Shown here: positions 1 through 6,526 of the stretch, in pieces
How the letters are laid out: every line of letters starts with the position of its first letter
Position numbering within the stretch: the first letter of the stretch is position 1
Assembly (NCBI GenBank): GCA_964517495.1
Contig: CAZFER010000126.1
Location: 1-8,799, forward strand
Length of the DNA stretch: 8,799 bases
Source of the DNA: CAZFER01 sp964517495
Lineage (GTDB): Bacteria; Hinthialibacterota; Hinthialibacteria; Hinthialibacterales; Hinthialibacteraceae
Reading direction: 5' to 3'
Position numbers and translations under genes: made by a program
Notes under the pieces: generated by a model
The model's database searches: none
What the model was told of the DNA's origin: nothing
The model's input: the letters and a program-made list of their open reading frames with translations, nothing else

Positions 1-4
1 AAAA

Positions 5-39
5 GAGGGTAACCTTAATAAATTGTGGTGGTTACCCTC
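5..39 (-). terminator. Second minus-strand terminator hairpin (element copy A)
   Basis: A perfect 10-bp inverted repeat (GAGGGTAACC at 5-14, GGTTACCCTC at 30-39) has a 15-nt loop. On the minus strand it is followed by at least four T residues (AAAA at 1-4 on the plus strand), after which the window ends. It lies downstream of acr3 and of the stronger hairpin at 158-192, so it would act as a back-up terminator. It is also part of a 72-nt repeated element. Confidence 0.6.
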
Positions 40-76
40 GATTTTCTGGCGATTTATGGAAGAACTTCGGACTAAA
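5..76. repeat. 72-nt structured repeat, copy A
   Basis: This is one of two units of identical length and layout; the other is at 158-229. Each has a 35-nt hairpin region, then a GATTTT segment, a variable stretch and the identical 15-mer GAACTTCGGACTAAA (here at 62-76). The stems differ by paired changes: the outermost pair is G-C here and A-T in copy B, and the fourth pair is G-C here and C-G in copy B. Such covariation suggests that the folded form, as RNA or single-stranded DNA, is what is conserved. I do not recognise the family. Confidence 0.65.
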
Positions 77-150
77 TATAACATTATATCAAGTGATAAT
101 TGAAATAAATTTAAATTGATTCTATATTTACATGGGTACATATTCAAGCC

Positions 151-192
151 CATAAAAAAGCGTAACCTCAGAAAAACCTGATAGTTACGCTT
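151..192 (-). terminator. Main rho-independent terminator of the arsR1-arsM-acr3 operon
   Basis: Read on the minus strand, the stem AAGCGTAAC/GTTACGCTT (192-184 with 166-158) carries an inner TCAG/CTGA helix (178-181 with 168-171) and a small loop. It is followed directly by a run of T residues (plus-strand A run at 154-159). It lies about 95 bp after the acr3 stop codon, with no gene between. Stem, loop and T-tract fit an intrinsic terminator well. Confidence 0.75.
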
Positions 193-229
193 GATTTTGG
201 GCAATTTTGTCTAGGAACTTCGGACTAAA
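158..229. repeat. 72-nt structured repeat, copy B
   Basis: This is the second copy of the element described at 5-76, exactly 153 nt further along, in the same orientation and with no length change. The 15-mer GAACTTCGGACTAAA lies at 215-229. The hairpin part doubles as the acr3 operon terminator. No gene is visible between the two copies (77-157) or between copy B and the acr3 stop codon (230-285). Confidence 0.65.
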
Positions 230-285
230 AGAGACAAATTGTAATAACATAAATATTCATCACCAGTCAAGGTTACTCCTTTTGT

Positions 286-1344
286 TTATATCTCTTGTTC
301 TTCAGAAAACCATGATGTTGTTTGATTAGCAATTTTAACCAGGAAAAGCATGACTGGGACTTCAACCAATACACCAACAATGGTTGCCAGAACGGCTGGT
401 GAAGAAGTACCGAATAAGGTAATGGCAACGGCGACTGCTAATTCAAAGAAGTTCGAGGCGCCAATCATACCTGCGGGCGCGGCGATGTTATGTGGTAATT
501 TTAGTTTTTTACTAATCATATAGGCGATAAAGAAGATAAGCACCGTTTGAATGATCAAGGGAACAGCAATCAAAACGATATGTAATGGATTACCGAGAAT
601 AATATCGCCTTGGAAGGAAAAAATGAGGACAAGCGTTAACAATAAACCACCAATGGTGACATTATTAAATTTGGGAATAAAGGTCTGATTAAAGTATTCT
701 TCCCCTTTATAGATAATAACCAGATTGCGCGTCAAGATGCCGCCAACCAATGGAATCACCACAAATAGAAAGACTGATAAAAGCAGTGTGTTCCAAGGAA
801 TACTGATTCCACCTATACCCAGTAAAAACGCGACGATCGGGGTAAAGGCGATCAGGATAATCAGGTCATTGGTTGCAACCTGCACGACGGTGTAAGCAGG
901 GTTCCCCTTGGTTAAATGGCTCCAGACAAAGACCATGGCGGTACATGGAGCGGCACCTAAAAGTACGGCTCCGGCGAGATAATCTTTTGCCAGATCAGCT
1001 GGAATGAAGGGTTTAAAGACCACATAAAAAAAGAACGCGGCAATACCGTACATTGTAAAAGGTTTAATCAGCCAGTTCACGATCCAAGTGATATAAAGCC
1101 CTTTAGGATTTTTACGTATATTTTTAACACTGGTAAAATCCACTTTCATCATCATGGGGTAGATCATCAGCCAGATCAAAACCGCAATGGGAATAGACAC
1201 TTGGGCATATTCAAGCTGCGCCAGAGTAGCCGGAATCGCGGGAAGAAATTTACCGATCAGAACCCCGGCGACCATGCACAAAATCACCCACATTGTCAAA
1301 TTCTTCTCGAAGAAGCTGATTCCTGATGTTTTATTATTTTTCAT
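286..1344 (-). CDS. acr3: Arsenite efflux permease, Acr3 family
   Basis: This is a 352-aa polytopic inner-membrane protein of the bile/arsenite/riboflavin transporter superfamily that exports As(III). Length and hydrophobicity fit the usual ten membrane segments. The conserved Acr3 Cys is in GAAPCTAMVFVWS (C134), and the conserved Glu is in SNFFELAVAVAITLFG (E311); both are known to matter for arsenite transport in Acr3 proteins. The chosen start (MKNNKTSG) has an AAGGAG Shine-Dalgarno about 9 nt upstream. The reading frame extends 26 codons further up, but that stretch overlaps the end of the acr3/ynfA remnant and does not resemble Acr3. It is the last gene of operon B, with a terminator after it. 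Sampled base composition is AT-richer than arsM (24 of 60 G+C at 601-660), so it may have a different origin. With no arsB present, it is the likely partner of ArsA. Confidence 0.95.
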   Translation of the reverse strand: MKNNKTSGISFFEKNLTMWVILCMVAGVLIGKFLPAIPATLAQLEYAQVSIPIAVLIWLMIYPMMMKVDFTSVKNIRKNPKGLYITWIVNWLIKPFTMYGIAAFFFYVVFKPFIPADLAKDYLAGAVLLGAAPCTAMVFVWSHLTKGNPAYTVVQVATNDLIILIAFTPIVAFLLGIGGISIPWNTLLLSVFLFVVIPLVGGILTRNLVIIYKGEEYFNQTFIPKFNNVTIGGLLLTLVLIFSFQGDIILGNPLHIVLIAVPLIIQTVLIFFIAYMISKKLKLPHNIAAPAGMIGASNFFELAVAVAITLFGTSSPAVLATIVGVLVEVPVMLFLVKIANQTTSWFSEEQEI

Positions 1345-1387
1345 TTGGATAATCTCCTTGTAATTAGTTAATGATTTATTTAATTGA

Positions 1388-1680
1388 TCACTCATAACGA
1401 GGTGCAAACAGGATAATGCCACTGCCGATCAAGCAAATGGTCATTCCCGTGACATCCCAAAGATCGGGGGTTTTCCCTTCGATGAACCACAACCAGATGA
1501 TTGATGAGGTAATGTAAACCCCACCATAAGCGGCGTAGGCTCGCCCGGCAAATTCACTTTCGATTCTGGTGAGAAACAAGGCCCCGGTGGCAACGCCGAT
1601 GCCCACCGCGATGAAGATCCACAGGGTGAGGTGCGGTCCAGAAATGAGAGGGTTGATTTGGTCTGGCAGGTTTGTGCCAT
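1388..1680 (-). pseudogene. Deletion scar: frameshifted acr3 N-terminus joined to the C-terminal half of a ynfA-family gene
   Basis: An ATG at 1680-1678, with an AAAGGA ribosome site just upstream, opens MAQTCQTKSTLSFLDR, a typical Acr3 N-terminus. The Acr3 consensus then continues as LTLWIFIAVGIGVATGALF, but in another frame. One base appears to be lost near 1633, where CGCCAC (Arg-His) would have become CGCAC. From about 1573 the same frame changes to LTRIESEFAGRAYAAYGGVYI and onward to a stop at 1388, which matches the last two-thirds of YnfA/UPF0060 small membrane proteins (GRxYAAYGGVY motif). The YnfA first helix and over 300 residues of Acr3 are missing. Repairing the one-base shift would give a single chimeric reading frame of about 97 codons. 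It sits 35 bp after arsM and is G+C-rich like arsM. It is most simply the remains of the original acr3 of this operon. An upstream ATG at 1792 keeps the YnfA frame open but lies inside arsM and is not believable as a start. Confidence 0.8.
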
Positions 1681-1715
1681 GATTGGTTCCTTTATCATCT
1701 TGATTGTTGTTTTGC

Positions 1716-2588
1716 TTATAGTGGTTTTTGCGCCGAGACCTGCAAACTGGTAATGTAATCGCTGGCGGTTTTCCCTTCGGGCAGATGTTCAAGAATGTTC
1801 TGGTAGAGTGGGTCTTGAACCGTAGTCATGGTTTCGATGTAGTCTGAGCGGGTTTCAAGGGTGATGTTTTGCAGGCCGGCGTCTTCTGCCATTTTGCGGG
1901 TTTCATCTACCAGAGCGGCACCGGCGACGCAGCCAACCAGGGCTTCGACCATATCAACAACAGCAGGGGGCAATGGTTGCAGCAGAGCGAGGTCTGAGAC
2001 TGATACCCGGCCACCGGGGCGCAGCACGCGGTAAATCTCTTGCCAAACCAGTGGTTTTTGTGGCGAGAGGTTGATGACGCAGTTGGAGATGATGACATCC
2101 ACGCTGTTATCTGCCAGGGGGAGGTGTTCTATTTCTCCAAGTCTGAATTCAACATTGTTCAGGCCCGTTTGTTGATTATACGCGGTTATATTTTTGCGGG
2201 CTTTGGAGAGCATATCCGGCGTCATGTCGATGCCGATGGCTTTACCCGTGGGGCCCACTTTTCTGCCCGCGATGAAAATATCAAAGCCGCCGCCGCTGCC
2301 CAGGTCTACCACAACTTCACCCGGCTTTAATGAAGCCAGCGCCACCGGATTGCCGCATGAAAGACCCATGTTAGCGCCTTCAGGCAGGGTTGAAAGTTCT
2401 TCTTCTGAGTAGCCGATCGCTTTTGCCAGTTGTTCTGATGAAAGCGCTGAATCCGCACTGCAGCACAAAGAGGGGCCACAGCAGGATGAGGTTTCTGCCC
2501 GGGCGATATCCGCATAACCCTGGCGGACTTTATTTTGAATTTCATAAATAGCGTCTTGATTCTGGTTCATGTCTTGATTGTTGTTCAT
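1716..2588 (-). CDS. arsM: Arsenite S-adenosylmethionine methyltransferase ArsM
   Basis: This 290-aa cytosolic enzyme methylates As(III) with SAM, giving mono-, di- and volatile trimethylated species. The SAM-binding motif I is VVDLGSGGGFD (about residues 93-103), followed by the acidic IGIDMTPDM segment. The cysteines expected to bind As(III) are visible: C78 in GLSCGNP, C160 in ISNCVINLSP and C190 in LVGCVAGA. There is also an N-terminal CCGPSLCC cluster (residues 36-43). The start (MNNNQD) was chosen for its AGGAG site 7 nt upstream; the open frame reaches 25 codons further but overlaps the end of arsR1. It is second in operon B, 68 bp after arsR1. Base composition is markedly G+C-rich (37 of 60 in 1921-1980) compared with arsA and acr3. 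Family assignment is firm, while the extent of methylation in this host is unknown. Confidence 0.95.
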   Translation of the reverse strand: MNNNQDMNQNQDAIYEIQNKVRQGYADIARAETSSCCGPSLCCSADSALSSEQLAKAIGYSEEELSTLPEGANMGLSCGNPVALASLKPGEVVVDLGSGGGFDIFIAGRKVGPTGKAIGIDMTPDMLSKARKNITAYNQQTGLNNVEFRLGEIEHLPLADNSVDVIISNCVINLSPQKPLVWQEIYRVLRPGGRVSVSDLALLQPLPPAVVDMVEALVGCVAGAALVDETRKMAEDAGLQNITLETRSDYIETMTTVQDPLYQNILEHLPEGKTASDYITSLQVSAQKPL

Positions 2589-2656
2589 GATTTTTCTCCT
2601 CTTATTGATTGAATGTCTGTTAATGCTTCTATGTTCTGCTAATAACATCGCGTTGG

Positions 2657-3067
2657 TTAACACATTTGTTTTTTGCAGAGTTCTTCGGGTTCCATCTGAA
2701 GAATTTGTTTCAGGCGTTTTTTATCGGTGTTGATGGTTTCATCCACATGAAGCCCCAGAATGATCCCTTCGTTTTCACATGCTTCGATCACCCAGTCGAT
2801 AACCTGTCTGGCTTCTGAATTTGAGTGGTTGCCCGCGAGGCGGTAGTACACCCAGCGGCCCCGTTTTTCTGACTCGACCAGGCCCGCCTGTTTGAGGATG
2901 GGTATGTGTTTGGAGACGGTTGAGGGGGCGAGATTCAGCAGTTCGATAATCTGGCAGACGCAGAGTTCCTGATCGCAGATCGCGAACAAGGCGCGAAGCC
3001 GGTTTTCATCTGACAGGGCTTTAAAGGCCGAGACCACGTGTTGGATTCTGTTTCTATATTTCGCCAT
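2657..3067 (-). CDS. arsR: ArsR-family As(III)/Sb(III)-responsive repressor (arsR1)
   Basis: This is a 136-aa winged-helix repressor. FKALSDENRLR (15-25) begins the DNA-binding domain. ELCVCQ (34-39) is the ArsR metalloid motif, with C36 and C38 at the start of the recognition region. LAPSTVSKHIPILKQAGLV is the helix-turn-helix, and RGRWVYYRL is the wing. The third Cys of the E. coli-type CVCxxC motif is absent; C31 nearby and C131/C136 in the PEELCKKQMC tail are possible extra ligands. The start MAKYR aligns with MVNYR of the paralogue at 7733-8158. It has no ribosome site because the ATG lies only 7 nt after a TATAAT box, so the mRNA is predicted to be leaderless. An open frame runs 46 codons further upstream, but it passes through the promoter. 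It is the first gene of operon B and presumably represses itself. Confidence 0.93.
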   Translation of the reverse strand: MAKYRNRIQHVVSAFKALSDENRLRALFAICDQELCVCQIIELLNLAPSTVSKHIPILKQAGLVESEKRGRWVYYRLAGNHSNSEARQVIDWVIEACENEGIILGLHVDETINTDKKRLKQILQMEPEELCKKQMC

Positions 3068-3102
3068 ATAACGAATTATATATGCCCGCGATAAAAAAGC
3101 AA
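3066..3102 (-). promoter_or_regulatory. arsR1 promoter with overlapping operator; predicted leaderless start
   Basis: On the minus strand, TTGCTT (3102-3097), a 16-nt spacer and TATAAT (3080-3075) form a good sigma-70-type promoter. Only 7 nt separate the -10 box from the A of the arsR1 ATG, so transcription should begin at or next to the start codon. The palindrome ATATAACGAATTATAT (3066-3081; 6-bp arms, 4-nt centre) covers the -10 box and reaches the ATG, a natural ArsR operator. The same arrangement precedes arsR2. The remaining gap up to the arsA stop codon (3103-3300) shows no gene and no clear terminator. Confidence 0.75.
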
Positions 3103-3300
3103 GTCTAATGTTTATATAATATTCCCTCACGATAATAAAAAAGGTCCCGTGACTTTGTATATGTATTATTAAAGCGTTGTTGGGCATTAATAAAATAAGA
3201 GACAATTAGCCAGTCAATGACAAAATAAGTTTACGAATGACCCACGGATTAAAATACACTGGTCCCGCTCATAATACAATAGCAGACATTTAGCACAAAA

Positions 3301-5076
3301 TTATTGGTTCACGGTCAATTTATTTTGCTCGATCAAGTATGCTAGATTCTTAGGACCGATTAGTTCTTCCACTTGCCAAGGGACAAGAAACACCTGCTTC
3401 GCGATATCGGACTGCACTTCCTGTACCATTTTTCTTTCTGCGTTGGCACGTTGGAGCAAAATGGGATCATCTGTACCTGTGTTGATAAAACTACGGTTCA
3501 TAATCCATGCAAAGGGTTCAATTTCAGCACGTCTCAAATCCTCTTGTAACTTTTGCGCCTCATGTACAGGAGTGTTTTCAGGAAGGGTAACAATCAAGAC
3601 TTTCGTATATTCCGGATCCCGCAGACGCATCAACGGTGTGGTGATATCGCTTATCTTCTTGTTCATCGTACGCATTATCTGCCGATGGTATGACCCGGTT
3701 GCATCCAACAACAAAATCGTATGTCCTGTAGGAGCGGTATCTAATATAACAAATTTTTTCCGGGCTTTCGATATCAATTTAGAAAATGCATGAAACACAG
3801 CGATTTCTTCAGTGCAGGGGGAATTAAGGTCTTCTTCCAATAGTGCCTTTCCTTCTTCGTCCAATTTCTGCCCGCTGGTTTCGAGAATGTGTTGTTTATA
3901 CCGTTCAGTTTCAACTTTAGGATCAATGCGGCTTATTTCGAGATTTTCATACTCTTTCGAAATGGTTTCAGTTAAATGAGCAGCCGGGTCGGTGGTAGAT
4001 AAATGAACTAGATGTCCCTTCGAGGCTAAAGCCAAGGCAATTGCAGAGGCCATGGTAGTTTTTCCTACACCACCTTTCCCCATGACCATGATTAAGCCAT
4101 GATCCTGGTTTGCGAGTTGATTGGTCAGTTGTGAAAGGTTTGGGATATCGACAATCGCATCCTCATTAAAACTTTCTTGCGACACACTCGTATCAGAACC
4201 GTTTAGCAACGCTCGAATTGATTTAATACCGACAATATTAAATCCTTGTAATGGTACATGAAACTGGTTCATTATTTTCAGTTCATCTGGAATTTGAGAG
4301 AGGACTTCTTGTCCGCGTTGTTCCAAAGTTTTCGCTATTGGGTCATTAGAATTCTGGGCATAAAAAATACCATTAATCGCTAAAAGTTGGTTCTTGATAT
4401 CTAAATCCAATAACTCTCGTGAAGTTCGAGCCGCTTCCAATAAAGCAATTTTTTCAGGACGTGAAACCAATATGATGGTAGATTGGTTTGGATCACTCAA
4501 TGCTTTGACGGCGGCAGCGTATTGTACACGTTGATTTTTTAAACCAGAACTTGGCCCTAAACAAGAGGTATCACGGGGATTGCTGTCTAAAAAGTTCGTC
4601 CAGGAGGCAGGCAGTTGCAATAAACGAAGTGTATGTCCAGTTGGTGCAGTATCAAATACAATATGCTGAAACGATTTCCATTGTTGATCGGCTGTAAGTA
4701 AACCAGTAAATTCATCGAAAGAAGCAATTTCCAAGGTGCATGCACCAGACAACTGCTCCTCCATTTGTTGGATAGATTCTTCAGGAAGTACTCCTCGATA
4801 AGGATCTATCGCTCGTTCCCTAAAAGTCTCGGCAGCCTTTTCTGGATCAATGTTCATTGCCATCAGATTTTTCACTGAAGGGATGGCGGTCGGCTGTGAA
4901 GAAAGTTGAGTCTCAAGTACTTCATCCAGGTTTGAAGCAGGATCAGTGCTGACCAATAAAACCTTTTTGCCTTCATCAGCCAATTGGACCGCAGCAGCAC
5001 AGGCCAATGAGGTTTTGCCAACACCACCTTTACCCGTGAAAAATATATATCGTGTAGGTTGATTTAAAAAATCCAT
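3301..5076 (-). CDS. arsA: Arsenite-stimulated efflux ATPase ArsA (twin-domain)
   Basis: This is a 591-aa cytosolic ATPase with two homologous halves joined by a linker, the normal bacterial ArsA length. Each half has a P-loop GKGGVGKT (residues 15-22 and 333-340) and a DTAPTGHT signature (142-149 and 446-453). All three metalloid-site cysteines of E. coli ArsA (C113, C172, C422) are matched: C113 in GACTLEIASF, C172 in SCLGPSS and C421 in SPCTEEIAVF. ArsA receives As(III) or Sb(III) from ArsD and energises an efflux permease. The start MDFLNQ has an AGGAG site 9 nt upstream. The gene is last in operon A, 65 bp after arsD. Its permease partner here must be Acr3, in the next operon. Sampled composition is AT-rich (23 of 60 G+C at 4381-4440). 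Confidence 0.97.
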   Translation of the reverse strand: MDFLNQPTRYIFFTGKGGVGKTSLACAAAVQLADEGKKVLLVSTDPASNLDEVLETQLSSQPTAIPSVKNLMAMNIDPEKAAETFRERAIDPYRGVLPEESIQQMEEQLSGACTLEIASFDEFTGLLTADQQWKSFQHIVFDTAPTGHTLRLLQLPASWTNFLDSNPRDTSCLGPSSGLKNQRVQYAAAVKALSDPNQSTIILVSRPEKIALLEAARTSRELLDLDIKNQLLAINGIFYAQNSNDPIAKTLEQRGQEVLSQIPDELKIMNQFHVPLQGFNIVGIKSIRALLNGSDTSVSQESFNEDAIVDIPNLSQLTNQLANQDHGLIMVMGKGGVGKTTMASAIALALASKGHLVHLSTTDPAAHLTETISKEYENLEISRIDPKVETERYKQHILETSGQKLDEEGKALLEEDLNSPCTEEIAVFHAFSKLISKARKKFVILDTAPTGHTILLLDATGSYHRQIMRTMNKKISDITTPLMRLRDPEYTKVLIVTLPENTPVHEAQKLQEDLRRAEIEPFAWIMNRSFINTGTDDPILLQRANAERKMVQEVQSDIAKQVFLVPWQVEELIGPKNLAYLIEQNKLTVNQ

Positions 5077-5141
5077 TAGTTCTTACTCCTATCATTTACG
5101 ATACTAGTAATTCCTAGCCGTTTGATTATTGATGTTTAACC

Positions 5142-5834
5142 TTATGAGCCACAACCACCGGGTCCGCAACCGCAAGATGATAGTGTAGATTGAAGACTTG
5201 AGACAATCATTTCTTTGCTCGTTTTTCCTTGAAAGACCCCTACCAGCATACCTGGAGGAATCAGCAAAGCCGTTGTTGCTTGGTTCACGTCATTGTCGAG
5301 ACCCAGTTCATTCATAAGTTCATTTTCATCCGGATGAGAGGGATCAATTTGTACGATTTTGGTCGCATCAGAAAAACGAGGATCTGAAACGAACTCGTTA
5401 ACACCCTCCAAGGCTTCTTCATTCCATTTGGTATTGGAATTTTGCATAACAATGAAGACCAATTTCCCTTGTTGCAATGCTTGAATGCATTGTTGCAAGT
5501 TGGTATTTTGGGTTGGTTTTTGAGATTGAGTAATTCCTAACAGGTTAGCCAATTGTTCTCTGGAGGGATACTCACCCTGACTAATGATTTCATCGTCAAC
5601 GATTATCAATGGGAAACATTCGTTACCGACTTTGCTAACCGTATCCATTACCAATGGATTTTCGACAAACACATCTGGTTGTTGGCCAAGGTTGTAGCGT
5701 TCAACAGTAAATCCTTGTTTTTTTAACCATTCCACATCTGCCACAAACATAGACAAAGATGGATCAACAGTAGGACCACAGACACCACTCGAGCAACACA
5801 TCGGTGGATCAAAGACTTGAATTGTGGTAGACAT
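5142..5834 (-). CDS. arsD: ArsD arsenite metallochaperone with an extra C-terminal (thioredoxin-like?) domain
   Basis: Residues 1 to about 105 are a standard ArsD, the chaperone that delivers As(III) to ArsA. VFDPPMCCSSGVCGP carries the As-binding C13, C14 and C19, and NECFPLIIVDDEI is the conserved second half. Classical ArsD proteins end near 110-120 residues, but this one has 230. The added part (about 112-218) looks like an alpha/beta domain: KLVFIVMQNS resembles a first core strand, TKIVQIDPSHP a second, and ATTALLIPPGMLVGVFQGKTS resembles the strand-turn-strand after the thioredoxin cis-proline. The usual CxxC is not present. The protein ends in a Cys/Gly tail, CGCGPGGCGS (C221, C223, C228). 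The thioredoxin-like assignment is inferred by eye. The start has an AGGAG site 9 nt upstream. It lies directly before arsA in operon A. Confidence 0.9.
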   Translation of the reverse strand: MSTTIQVFDPPMCCSSGVCGPTVDPSLSMFVADVEWLKKQGFTVERYNLGQQPDVFVENPLVMDTVSKVGNECFPLIIVDDEIISQGEYPSREQLANLLGITQSQKPTQNTNLQQCIQALQQGKLVFIVMQNSNTKWNEEALEGVNEFVSDPRFSDATKIVQIDPSHPDENELMNELGLDNDVNQATTALLIPPGMLVGVFQGKTSKEMIVSSLQSTLSSCGCGPGGCGS

Positions 5835-5896
5835 TTTTAGGTTCTCCTAATCAATAGAATTGCTTTTTAATAATAAATTTTTAGGTTTATCGTTAA

Positions 5897-6511
5897 TTAC
5901 TTATATGTATGGAAGATCGAGACGAAGGGAGTATCAACACGTGTCATGTGTAATCCAATTTCATTTAGAATAATTTCCAATTCTTTTACATCACATCGAT
6001 TTTCTTCGTGTTTCAAGCCAGCTTTTGCATGAAGTGACTGAACGGTATCGACTCCACCTTCATTCAAATCGGCGATGATTATATCTCCCGGTGTTTTACA
6101 AACACGGATCATTTCATTTATTCCTGTAGGACATGAATAGTCAATCAGATGGTGAACAGCATTGAATGAGATGACCGCTTCAAAACTATTGTTATGAAAA
6201 GGTAATTGCAATGCGTCAGCGCCGACAAAATCAAGTGGTTTGTTATTTTTCACTAATACCTGCTTGGCTAGATCTCTTGCCTTAACTAAATTCATTGTAT
6301 CAATATCAATGCTAATGACGCGATGACCTTCTTCCGCAGCTATAATAGACATCCAACCAGAACCTGTTCCAACATCCAAGATTAATTTATTCTGGTTACT
6401 GGAACTTAAATATTTCAGAGTTTCGTGTCTCGTGGCGATGGTATCAAAGCAATATTCATCACGATATCTCAACATAAATTCACTTATGAGTGGTGTATTT
6501 ATTTTTTTCAT
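5897..6511 (-). CDS. Class I SAM-dependent methyltransferase, substrate unknown
   Basis: This 204-aa soluble protein has a Rossmann methyltransferase fold. Motif I is LILDVGTGSGW (43-53), followed by the acidic VISIDID strand end (65-71), a GADALQLPF segment (98-105) and the FEAVISFNAVHHL strand (110-122). It is not ArsM: the ISNCVINL cysteine site is replaced by ISFNAVHHL. It does hold four cysteines (C21, C127, C138, C163) that could be tested as metalloid ligands. It begins 15 bp after the stop of the Usp gene and has only a weak ribosome site, so translation may be coupled to usp. It lies 62 bp upstream of arsD in the ArsR2-controlled operon, which suggests arsenic-responsive expression. 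I cannot name the substrate. Confidence 0.85.
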   Translation of the reverse strand: MKKINTPLISEFMLRYRDEYCFDTIATRHETLKYLSSSNQNKLILDVGTGSGWMSIIAAEEGHRVISIDIDTMNLVKARDLAKQVLVKNNKPLDFVGADALQLPFHNNSFEAVISFNAVHHLIDYSCPTGINEMIRVCKTPGDIIIADLNEGGVDTVQSLHAKAGLKHEENRCDVKELEIILNEIGLHMTRVDTPFVSIFHTYK

Positions 6512-6526
6512 GATAGACCATCAAGT

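Noticed and set aside
5..229. Integron attC sites for the left-edge hairpins
   Set aside because: The arms (GGTAACC/GGTTACC and GCGTAAC/GTTACGC) do not fit the RYYYAAC/GTTRRRY core sites, and the shared 15-mer is not an attC feature.
1441..1698. An 85-codon minus-strand reading frame as an independent gene
   Set aside because: Only its first codons resemble Acr3; after the frameshift near 1633 it is the YnfA/Acr3 sequence read out of frame.
2040..2412. Plus-strand open frames opposite arsM
   Set aside because: They lie antisense to a well-supported G+C-rich gene, where long shadow frames are expected, and match no family.
3068..3205. A 46-residue N-terminal extension of arsR1
   Set aside because: It runs through the -35, -10 and operator, has no ArsR resemblance, and the paralogue aligns from the inner ATG.
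3443..3793. Plus-strand open frame opposite arsA
   Set aside because: It is fully inside arsA on the opposite strand and has no recognisable motif or ribosome site.
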